A stretch of DNA of 64,000 bases, from assembly GCA_025345505.1 (NCBI GenBank), contig JANVCC010000030.1:2964123-3028122 (forward strand), given 5' to 3'. The DNA is from Todiramphus chloris collaris. Lineage: Eukaryota; Chordata; Aves; Coraciiformes; Alcedinidae. The notes under the pieces were generated by a model that saw nothing but the letters and a program-made list of their open reading frames with translations, had not been told where the DNA came from and made no database searches. Each line of letters opens with the position of its first letter. The stretch's first letter is position 1. This document shows, one piece after another, positions 49,301 to 59,447 of this stretch. The translations under genes and the position numbers were made by a program.

Positions 49301-50839
49301 CCCTGACTGTTTCCTCCCCTGCCTGGTTTGACACAGGATCTGTGCTGTGCCCATTCTGTCCTTAATACCCTTAATCTCTGGGCTGTGTCTATTCTGGATG
49401 CATAGAAGGAGATTATCTGTCATAGAAGTATTGTGATGGAAAGATTCTGACAGGTTCTTGACTCTTTCTGCATTGAAGTCAGAGGCAGAAATCTGTAGTT
49501 TTGTTTTTCATGAATACTGATGCATGACTCAAAAAAACATAGAAGTTTCCATCAAATGTTTGGACCAATAAGTTTCAACTTAATGGCCGCACAAGCAAGC
49601 GAAAGCTGGCTGAAACCAACCAAAGCAAATTTATTTAGAGATTCCCTGCATCCTTTATCTGGAGTTGGGACACAGGCAAAAAAAATTAACTTCAAAAACC
49701 TGAATTTGAAAGTAAACTTCAGGAAATACAGATCTGCTCCTTGAATCTCAAGGCAGCATTTTATATCTTGTGCAGATGAACCTAAAAACTGATGTTTCAT
49801 CACCTTACATACTCAGTCAACTGCCCAAGTAGGTACAGAAAGAAGAGACGATTTCTCTGTGAATTACACTATCCAATTACTTGTAATGAGTAACAAGTTT
49901 GGGAAGAGACAGCAAAAAGTTTCGTTTGGATTCACTTCAACCAAACAAACATTTTGGAATAGACCTAATAGATCCCAGCAATAACGCAGGTATTAAATAT
50001 CAGTGTCTCCAAGTTTGTTCCTAAAACACTAAAGTTAGTGGCTGCTCCCAGGAGGACACCCTGGATCCAACCCTTATCTCTCTGTTATGGAATTAAGAGC
50101 AACTGAAACATTTTCAAGTGTTTGGAAAGGGTGCAGGGTGAGCCAATGCTATGACTGACCTGGAAGAGTACTGGAGTGAAGCAATAGTACAACTAACCTG
50201 AATTTTAGCCTTCCCTCTAACACTAAGGACTGATTAGCAAGTATTTTCCTACAGCTTCTTTTTATAGTTTACACTAGAAATTTGTCAGCCTTCTTTTTAT
50301 GCTCCGTTATGCTGAATGATGAGGAAAAGGGAGGGTTTGCCAAAGAAAAAGGATAGTAAAAGCAGGGAAAATGAGCTAGATACTTCCAGCTACAGTAAAA
50401 GCATCTCAGCTTTAGTGTTGTCCTCTTGTGAGGTTTTACATGCTGCTTTAAATTATGATACATTAGCCTTGGGAGAAAATACTAAAAAGCATTCATGTAC
50501 AACACAGAATATCCCAGATAGCTAAAGAATGAAATATGGAGCCTTTGTTCTTTACAACCCAACTCTTCCTTTACTAAGTATAAACATTTACTGCATTAAA
50601 ACCTATAGGCTCAAATACAAATTTTCCAGAGGATTTTTCCCATTGTTAAGTATTTTATATCCACAATAATACAGTGTAATGGCTGAAGCAAAGATGAGGT
50701 GGCAATGTGCATTGTGTGAAAGATGAGTAATAAAATCATCAGCGTACAAATGATTTTTTAATTAGGTTTTAATCTGTGTATTTAGAGAAGTTATTTCTGT
50801 GTGAATTCCACACTGATAATTTTTATCTTGGTACCACAG
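46375..50839. other. intron of 4.5 kb
   Basis: No exon was seen. The 114-codon minus frame at 49079-49423 and the 135-codon minus frame at 47047-47454 have no splice or family support. A degraded old repeat motif (TTTACACTGGTAAAACTGAG) lies at 48405-48450, and a tRNA A-box-like sequence near 48207 was rejected. Confidence 0.5.
48405..48450 (+). repeat. old amniote interspersed repeat fragment
   Basis: CTCTGAGGTCAACTTTACAC followed by TGGTAAAACTGAG matches the 'tttacaccagtgtaactgag' portion of the same old repeat whose other portions occur at 20885 and 40841. Confidence 0.3.
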
Positions 50840-50923
50840 CTGCAGTCACTAATGGCAGATGCCATGGACACCCTTGAAGGAAGAAGAAGTTGTAAACTAC
50901 GTGTGTGGAATAAAATTCAGAAG
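50840..50923 (+). CDS. internal exon 7 of unidentified split gene
   Basis: The exon has 84 bases (28 codons), phase 0 at both ends, with acceptor TTTTATCTTGGTACCACAG and donor AAG|GTAAAA. The peptide is LQSLMADAMDTLEGRRSC then KLRVWNKIQK. The first half continues the helical character of the 46210 exon and the second half is basic. In-frame joining to the previous exon gives DAKL-LQSL without a stop. The alternative donor three bases upstream (CAG|AAGGTA) is not a GT. The exon is short, and other frames are only partly closed, so it is slightly less certain than the others. Confidence 0.77.
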
Positions 50924-52375
50924 GTAAAAACCTGCAGCAAAGGGCAGGAGAATATATTGTTCCTTGGGGAGTAAGTGTCCACCTGAGCCATGTCTATTCA
51001 AAAGGTAGAAAAGTAGGTGCCTTTTGAAACCTGTGTGCCTTGAACTCCATTAGAGTTCAGGCACTAGCCACAAATACGTATTTATTATTTACTTTAGCCC
51101 CTATGGATGATCCTTGTCCATGTCAATAGGCTCATGTGGTTATCTAATGAAAACAAAACAACCCCCCCCCCCATCCCAGACTCCCCCCCGGAATCCTGAA
51201 TAGCTTATTTTTGGCTGATAAGTATACTTCTCTTCCATCTTTGTCTTATGGGGTAGTGTGCTAATGCAGGGCAGGGCTGGGGAGGGAGTTGTTAGGGAGT
51301 AAAATTCAGTCCAGCAACTTGGGTCTCTTAATGGAGCACTATTGAGGCTTTGGTGATGAGGGAGGTAAGAGACATGCAAATGCCTTTCTGGCGTCTCTGC
51401 ACAGCAACCAGGCAATTTAATTCTTAAAGGATTTCTGAAATGCAGGGAGTCTTGTATTGGTTCTCTGTACTGTACTCAGACCTGATGTAATGAATAATAG
51501 GTCAGGCTGGGATGTAATCAAAGCAAATCACAGCTCTGGGCATTCAACACTATCGACATTCAGCCATTTCTAAGGAAAAGGACAGCAAGGCATCTCCAGT
51601 AAGGCAAACTGTTATGAATAGTTCAGAGCCTTGGTCTTAACTGTGTCCTATGGCTCCATCAGATCCCAGACAAATGCACACTGTCTCTGGGTTGCAGCTA
51701 TGGTGGGAGGCTGGAGAACAGAGGGTTTGAATTTCTGCACTGGTGGGACATGAAATTGTCCCTCTTTGGGATTCAGGGTTTACAGACAGATCTCAGGAAA
51801 AACACTGAAAGCTCAAACCCTGGCTGCACTGAGCCTGTGTAACCAGGATAAGGAAATAATACAGATATGTCTGAAAGAAATCACAGGTGTAGAGGGTCAA
51901 GGTGTTTTCAGAGTCCATATTTCCAAGTGGTTTGAATTAAATTTGCAGAAGGCATCTCTTCTGAAAGAAAGTCTGAGTAGATGTATCACCTCAGTTAGCT
52001 GTCAGATCAGTTTTCCAATCATAGAAAGTTTTCAGAAAGTAACCAAAACCTAAATGCCCCAAATTATAGACAGACTGGGTTTCACCCCTTTCAGACCCTC
52101 ATGAGGCAAAACAGAGGGTAAATATTCACACCACTTCTGCATTGTCATTTTTCACACCATTTTTGCTTTGATAACCTCTGAATCTCTCACACCTGCCTAC
52201 CGATCATAAGAGAATCTTTTGCAACCAAAATGCTACATGTGATATGGATTATATATATTTATACAATTACACAAATATTTCCTGCCATGTATAGCAAACA
52301 CTGATAACTAGATCAATGCCAAGAGTCGATATATTACAAATAGCCGATTCCCTGTACTTCTCTAGCACTTATCCT

Positions 52376-52470
52376 TCCCATTTTCAGACAACAGACTTAA
52401 GTATCAAAGAGAGTTTTCCAAGGTTTTTCCAAAAGTCAGGATTTTAACCCACAGCTGTTTGAATAACCAG
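52376..52470 (-). repeat. MIR-like SINE remnant
   Basis: The plus strand shows CCCATTTTCAGACAACAGAC, then AAGAGAGTTTTCCAAGG, then AGTCAGGATTTTAACCCACA. These follow the order of the reverse complement of MIR ('cccattttacagatgagg...cagagaggttaagt...gctgggattcgaaccca'). The copy is degraded, and the call is by eye. Confidence 0.45.
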
Positions 52471-53155
52471 CCCAGTTTTCACAGCTCTAAACAACCGCAG
52501 TTCAGAGGCTGTTGAGAAGAGGTTACAGCTGAAAGTTAGACCAAGAACAGTAATATCTAAATATTTATTAAGAGACCATTAAAAGCTTTTTGGTGGTACC
52601 AAAAAGATCCCCAAATATTTCATCAGTGGCTAATATTTCATTGTAAATTCAGTAAAATAAAGTACTTTCTTTTGTTGTATTCATATGTATTAATTTCACT
52701 GGATACTGTTACATTCAGTATAACCTTAACAGAAATCAAGCTAACATTTTTAAATGGACTGGTATCCCGTATTATGTCACACAAATCTGAACAGTTCAAT
52801 ATTCAAGAACAAAATTTACCAAGTTCATGAAAATGTGGCCTCTACCATTTTGAAATTCAGTGCTTCAAAATTTATTTGCATTCTGAACATGGATTTGCAT
52901 TTAATTTTTTGACCACTCAGATAACTATACAGTTTGAGGCATCCTGTTCCAAGCAGAACTCACTGTTTGTTTCATAACACAAAAATATTTTTCTGTGTTA
53001 TAGCAGAACAAAGAAATGAAAAATATCATCAAATATTTCTTTTTTACTTTACTTTTTTTCCAAAATTTACTTTCAGTATATTCATCATGTATTCATATTA
53101 ATGAAAAAAATTAAATAGAGGAGACAGTGAAACATTCAGGGAGTTTGGAGTTTTC

Positions 53156-53240
53156 TTTGTTGTATTTTGTTTGTTTGTGGCTTTTGCTTTCGTTTCGTTT
53201 TGGTTGGTTTTTGTTTGTTGTTGTTTTGTGGGGTTTTTTT
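53156..53240. repeat. G/T-rich low-complexity tract
   Basis: GTTTT and GTTT units and T runs occur with almost no A or C on the plus strand. This is the strand complement in composition of the tract at 37441. Confidence 0.8.
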
Positions 53241-53836
53241 AATCTGCTCTAATTAAGAATGTTACGCTAGGTTAAAGAATTCTAGCACATTCCTAAAGAG
53301 AATTAAATCTGGTGATTAAAAATTGATGTGGTGTGGATTATCACAGGTCCCTTGTGCTAGAACCATTTTGAAAAGTTCAGTATTTCTCATTTTGGTCATC
53401 ACATAATGCCAATTGTAGGTGCCTACAAAGAGCCTCCACACAGGTTTAGTTACAAAGTAATTATTTGTATTTTTGCGACTGAATTAATTTACATATATTG
53501 GAAAGCAAAAAAAGGAACACAAAGGAATTTACACAATGAGCTATAAACGCAAAACTCTGGAAAGCTGACAGCTAAGCTACCACAAGTGAAGTTTGGCTTT
53601 TGCAATAGAAACAGCTGTTGCACCTAATGAAAGCACTCAAAATTTTTCTCTAATGCAGCAGAATTATAGCAGCGCCTATTTTCCAAATGGCTAAAGGGTC
53701 TGTCAGAATTGCCATTACAAACCATTGTTTTCAGAGTTTTATATTCTGGAGTCAGCCATTAAAAATTCATTCAGGCTGAAATCTGACACGGAGGGGCACA
53801 AAGCCTGACACCTAAACATTTTTCCTTTTGTCACAG

Positions 53837-53872
53837 CGGAGGGCTTATCAAATTATTTTTAAATTAATCCAG
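53837..53872 (+). CDS. candidate 36-base microexon of the split gene
   Basis: A strong acceptor (TTTTTCCTTTTGTCACAG) and donor (CAG|GTAATT) enclose 36 bases that are open in phase 0, the phase left by the 50840 exon. The peptide RRAYQIIFKLIQ is basic and hydrophobic in alternation and continues the helical, basic end of the previous exon. Microexons of this size are known in vertebrate genes. The surrounding few hundred bases look unusually ordered. With only 12 codons, chance cannot be excluded. Confidence 0.4.
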
Positions 53873-54825
53873 GTAATTTTGAATTTACAGTAGTGAGAGA
53901 GCAGTAATATGTGTGTAGCTTTAAGTGTTTTGGGTGCTGTGCTGCTCACCCAATTCACTGACAAATTTATGTTTTTAAGCAATCTAATTTATCAAATGGG
54001 ATAATTATTTTTGGAAGCTTTAAATACAAAGAAATGAAAAATGACCTCATAATTAGCTGGAGAGAAGAGAACATCGCTGCACTGAAGTTGCCTTTCTCAG
54101 TATTACCAGGCTACAGACTCTCCATGCAAAAGGAGCTGACCCAGGAAAGCCTAGATTATCTTGGGAGATTAAGAAACATCTCCTACAGAGGCTTTACCCA
54201 AGTACTAGTTATCCCTGAAGAATGTCTTGGAGGCAGGAAAAAGGGGCCAGATCACTTTCCCAAAGTCTCTATTCTCCAGGATTTTACTGACACTTTTCCT
54301 TGCAGTCCCCTGGATAAAACATGATTTTTTGTATTAGCAATTTGGGGAAACAAGCACCTTTCAAACAATTAAAGAAGGAATTGAGCCCAAGTCTACTTCA
54401 GGAACACGAGCATTCCTGGAAAATATTTTTACCTTCTTTTTATAGTTGTTGGAAATTCACAAACTGGCCAGACTAGTGAGCTTGCAAAGCATTCAATATG
54501 CTATACTAAGGCTTAGGAATATGGGTTTTTTAGGTACTGGCTCTGCCAAATTGTGTTATGGGTTGAGTCACAAAGGTACTTAAATATCACACTGTCAGCA
54601 TTACATGAGAATGGACTTCTCTGAAGCCACTGTTATGAATGGGAAGCCCACCTAAAGTAGTCAGTAGGAAATGTTATATGAACAGCATCCCTCTCTTTTA
54701 AAGAGGCTTAAATCTTCAGGAGTGAACAGAGGTGGAAATGTATTTTTGCTTCCTGGATTTTAATGTGTAAATTCTCTTGTCACTTCACATTCCACCTAAA
54801 TTTATTATTTTAACAAGGTTGATTT

Positions 54826-54870
54826 AGCCCAGTGGTTTAAGCAATGACCTCTGATGCACAAGGCTCAGCA
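54826..54870 (+). repeat. possible tRNA-derived SINE head (MIR-like)
   Basis: TAGCCCAGTGGTTTAAGCAA followed by TGACCTCTGATGC resembles the 5' tRNA-related part of MIR ('agcatagtggttaagagcacggactctggagcc') and contains an intact pol III A-box pattern TRGYNNARNGG. No B-box (GGTTCGAATCC) follows, so it is neither a tRNA nor an active element. Confidence 0.3.
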
Positions 54871-57599
54871 GCAATGAACAGGAAACTTGCAAGAGAGATT
54901 AAGGGGAACTACTCTGGTAATTCAACTCAGTTCCACAAGACTCGGTCCAGCCACTGGGTCTTAAGCAGATGTGGACACCTCCATAACAGACAGGTCTGGC
55001 CATCATTGACTAGTTAATTTGCTGACAGAGTTACACATGATGCAAGGGACATCTGATGTCGACATGAATGCTGTGAAGCTTGGCACTAAGTAACTCAAGG
55101 AACCAGGCCTCTGCATGGCCATTGCAGGACTTTATAGCAGCTACAGACAAGCAGAGGCATTTACAGTATCTCAAATAAATAAAATGGCAGGAAGGCTCCC
55201 CCTTTCCTCTACAGGGCCTTTGCTTCTCTACAGCCTTCTAAGAGGTAAAAAAAATTAAAAATAAAAAAATAAAAAGAGATTACTTTCCTATCTCATCCAA
55301 ATAAATTCATTAATAAAGCCACACAATATTGTTACCGTGAGAGGCATTTCATTAGATAGTTTAGAGCCTACCAACCAGAAACATTTGCCATCCAAAGAGA
55401 GGAGAACCATGTAAGTGCAAGCATCAGTATGACTCTACTTCTCCTATGAAGATAATAAAGTTGTTCTACTTCTGTCCTCCACTTAGCCCCTGGGCTTCCA
55501 TAGCAGTTTCACCAGATCCTCTTGTCACTTGAACAGCCAAAGGAGAGACAGGAGTTGGCAAATAAACACTTTCCTACACTTCCACATGTGAGACACTTCA
55601 TAAAACCTTCACATCTGAGTTTACCTCAAGGGCATCACATACTTTGCAATTTAGATAAGTTATTATGCCCATCATTTGCTGAGCTCAGTGGAATGCCTGT
55701 TTCATAAATCTGAAAGCAGAGCAAACATGGATGAGTGAATAAAAGAACAGATGTAACTTACATAAGGATAAGTATATAACAAAAGCCACACTAATATATG
55801 TGAATATGAAATGAAGAAAAATTAGCCTAACATATAATCTTTTAGCCAGGCACATAGATTTTTCAGCCATTGACCTCTGCTTACGACATCTCTGCCTTCT
55901 GCAACAGCAGGGGAACACTATCTGATGAACTGTGCTCTTCCACTGACATTATCTCTTAATTGAAAATCAAGCCATGGAAAAGGGCCATAGACTTGCTAGG
56001 CTTTCGGTCAGCCAGAGGAGCAAGGAGGGAGATTCATGGTATGTTGATGGAAAGTGGACGTGTTGCTGAATAGTATTGTGCTGGCTACTGCGACAGCTCT
56101 TTGATGTATATGACTTTGTAACGTCTCGTAAAGTCATTCCAGCCCATGCCACCGCCACTGGGAACTCCGCTGCTTCTCAGAGCTTCAAAAGTTGTTGCGT
56201 TTTGGTGCACTCTCTTGACTCAAACTTAGCTATTCTGGAATTTAGAGAAGGAAGTGGCTGTTGGTTTGTTCTCTTGAGGCTGTGGTGCAGCCATGTGTTT
56301 CATGAACACATTGTGTAAAGGGAGAGGGAAGGGAAAGGATGGGAAAGGGCAGGAAAAGCACATTTTCTGGAACATGATTGGAAGTCTAATGTGTAACATG
56401 TAATGCATAACAAAACCAGAAAAGTGCAAATGCAAGAGGAAGATAATGCTAGTGGCACTGATTCAGGTAGAATGAGTGTGATGGAAATGGTGAACAAAAC
56501 AACCAGGTAGAAATGCAGAAAAATTGTGTTAGCCTTGACCAAAGACTGTCTTTGTGCTAAAATTAGAGAAAATGTATTAAAACATTCTGGAAAGGATTAA
56601 CTCTGAAACAGTGACAGCCTCAAGAGAGACAAGAAGTACCTGTGGCGGAGGTTTCTAACCTGGCACTGCACATACAGAGGAAGTCAGGAGAGCACATGAG
56701 CACAAAACGAGATCTGCCCCATTGAATCTGAGGTGATACAAAAGAAATGTAGGCAACCAAAGAGTCTCATTAATAAATTCAGCCCCACTGCAGGCACAAT
56801 AAAAGTGTGACAGCATTCACAGAGTTCTCTGTGTAAGAGAGAGGTGACAATGGGATTTCAGCAGTTATCAATACTCCTGGTCCCTAAAATCGATTCCCGC
56901 CCTCACAAGTCACTGGCTCATGTCTCGCATATGAGAGAAGAAAAGATGCCCCAGCAAGATGCCTGCACAGCCCTCAGCTACACTGGAAGATGCAATTGCA
57001 TCCTGCCTGTTTCCCACCCTCCAGACAGCAGTATCTAATATAAAGCTGAGCTGTTTAGTGACCACACTATGGAGCTACACCTCCAGAACACAGCTAGACC
57101 AGTATTGCAATATAAAAACAGAGGCTTCTACTATTGAGAAACAGGGAGCTTTGGGGCATACAAGATTTTATTCAAGTCTGAAGCAGATGCAGGAAGTTTC
57201 AAGTTTGCTGTTCCACACCAGAAGGAAAATCTCTGTACATAAAAACCTGTTATTTCCCAGCTAAACCAGCGGGTCTAATAAGAGAGATCATCTATACCCA
57301 TAACGCTTAGGACATCACAGCTATAACAGAACACTGCTAATGCTATTGGGAAGGAGTGTTTTGTGATGAGAAAGGCTTTGGTCTATTCCACCGAGCTATA
57401 GGGTGTGATAAGTCACTGGAATAATTTTAACCAGCAGCAAATCTAGCAACTGAGCAGTAAATGTCCTAAACATTGGAATAATATAGCTGTTTGTAGCTGC
57501 CTGGCTGTTAAATCACAGGCAATTCTAGGCATTAACAATCCCCACGTAAGGGTTTAGATAAACATTTCCGCAGCCCTTGCTAATCATGCTGTCAGCTAT

Positions 57600-58250
57600 A
57601 AATGAGCAGCCTGCTTACCTGCTGCCCTCCGCCAGAGAAGGTCTCCAGCCCTATAAACACTTGCTACCAGGTATTTTTACTGCTGTGTAAAATAGCGCGA
57701 GTCACCGAGACCGCTCACGGGGAACACGGCACCGGACAGGGATTTCAGGAAAGCTTGTAAAGTACAAAAGGACCGTCCGAGTTGTAAAGTGGTTAATAAG
57801 CGTAATTCATTACCAGCATCAATATTATTATCATTCAGTTCCTCATCAACAAGCACTCTCTCCTCCATCTGCTTTTAGCATTTGCTGGTGTGCTAAGAAC
57901 CTCCTGGCAAACGCTGGTTTTCAGTGTTTCACTGAACTCACCCCTTTATGATGGAAACATGCAGCAGAGCTCTCGGTCAGGCTTCTTTCTTTAAAGAAAG
58001 GCAGCGCGTACAAACAAGGCACGTGACAATACAGGAACAGCGCACGAGGGACAACGTATTTCTCTTTGGCATCGGCAGCTGAAGCTGGGAACGTTTCTAG
58101 AGGCAGGTCCAAGGCAAGAGTCGTGCAGTCAGTCGCGTTATATCGCCAAACAACTGGGGGGAAGTCCCCTTGGCCCGCCCGTGGCGGTTCAGACCATGCT
58201 CCCACTGCCTTCAAAAGCAACCCTAGCAGCTCAGATGTGCTTCACACAGC
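57600..58250. promoter_or_regulatory. CpG-richer block, possible regulatory region
   Basis: CpG density rises clearly above the flanks (for example TAGCGCGAGTCACCGAGACC near 57692, and GCAGCGCGTACA and CACGTGAC near 58000-58030). It is far weaker than the island at 15 kb. A 63-codon minus-strand frame with an ATG at 57868 falls inside. It could be a distal promoter or enhancer, or simply a GC-richer patch. Confidence 0.25.
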
Positions 58251-59380
58251 ACACAAACAGTAAAACCATGATTTTTTTTTTTTTTCCAGATACTGGGCAA
58301 CCTTTGCTCTAATCATTCTTAATGGAAGGTACAGATTGGGATTTAATTTTTATTGAAGCATCAGTAGTTTTTCTCAAGCTTTCCCGACGCACTCCATACA
58401 GCCATCCCTACTCACTTGTAGGCCCTTCAAATACTGTTGCTTTGGTTATATTACTCCTAAGAGTGCTTTAGCAAGTAGCTGTGGGAGACAAGGGAAACTG
58501 TTGAGAGGTACTTCATGTTTAAAGGCAGCTCGTTTGCCTTCTATTACTAATAGCTCCCAAGTAATAAAATAGATTCTGTATGTCAGGAGATCCTTTTCAC
58601 CATTACATGTGATCTATAGCTCCTGCATATATTTTCAAATCCACCTGTTTCTTATTTGATAGTGAGGCCCCTGAATTGTATTGGGATTTAGGAAGTTCAG
58701 ATGTTTAGGCATTGCAGAGGATGCATACACATGCATCCATGTGAGACATACTTTTATGATTTTACATGTTTACAGACTCTGCTTGCTGCTTATCCACCTA
58801 AATTTTCTAGCAAAAAGTTATTTTCCCAAAGGAGTTTGTCCTTGTGGGATCCTAGCTCTTTCCCACTTCATTCTAAACTCTTTAGCATGTACTACAACTA
58901 ATATTTTGCATTTTTATTCAAATTCATGCCAATCTTTTGAAAGACACTTATGCTTTCAATTTAGCTTGTGATGGGAATAGGTCCCCCATTTTTGGACAAG
59001 CCATGAATCTTCCTTTGGACAGTCAGTAAGCCATCAAACGCAGACATCTGTTCCTTGGAACAACCCCCTTGCAGCAAAGGTTGACAAGTTTCATGACATC
59101 TGTGGCCCATCAGGACTTGGACAAAACCACACTGAATGATGGATAGTGTTGCAGTGTTCCCTCATTGTAGCTGGTACATACCATGTAATGAGGAACCGCA
59201 TGTGGGATGTCTTATTCCAGTGAGTGCACAGGAAAGGCAAAGAATATTCTTGCATTGTGGTATTTCAGGGCAAAACCAGGTGCATCCAGGCAAGTTCAGA
59301 AGTGACTGATAGAGCATTACCAGCAATGCAGTAAGATTTTCAGAAAAGGAGATGTGAACTTCCCATCAAGCCCCGTTTTG

Positions 59381-59447
59381 AAGAGGAGGTTGGTCTGGAT
59401 GACCTCCAGAGGTCCCTTACACTGAAACCTTCCAATGATTGTAATTC
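59381..59447 (+). mobile_element. CR1 3' tail fragment
   Basis: AGGAGGTTGGTCTGGATGAC and then CTCCAGAGGTCCCTTACA match the well-known CR1 3' end ('gaggttggactagatgacctccagaggtcccttccaaccc') in plus orientation, followed by CCAATGATTGTAATTC in place of the terminal ATTCTATG-type repeats. It is a very short 5'-truncated insertion, opposite in orientation to the copy at 2586. Confidence 0.75.

Larger units (their letters stand above)
50924..53836. other. intron of 2.9 kb
   Basis: No further exon was seen. Contents are a C-rich tract at 51162-51189, a MIR-like remnant at about 52376-52470 and a G/T-rich low-complexity tract at 53156-53240. Confidence 0.45.

Noticed and set aside
49079-49423. 114-codon minus-strand open frame in the intron before the 50840 exon
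   Set aside because: No splice sites or motif support, and no recognised protein.
55360-55410. 51-base phase-0 open segment ending at a GTAAGT donor, FRAYQPETFAIQREENH
   Set aside because: The acceptor side (ATTAGATAG) has no pyrimidine tract, so the segment is not a credible exon despite a good donor and matching phase.
58290-58328. 39-base segment with T14-CCAG acceptor and AAG|GTACAG donor, open frame YWATFALIILNG
   Set aside because: It needs an incoming phase of two bases, while the preceding accepted and candidate exons end in phase 0. Too short to stand alone, though the splice sites are good.
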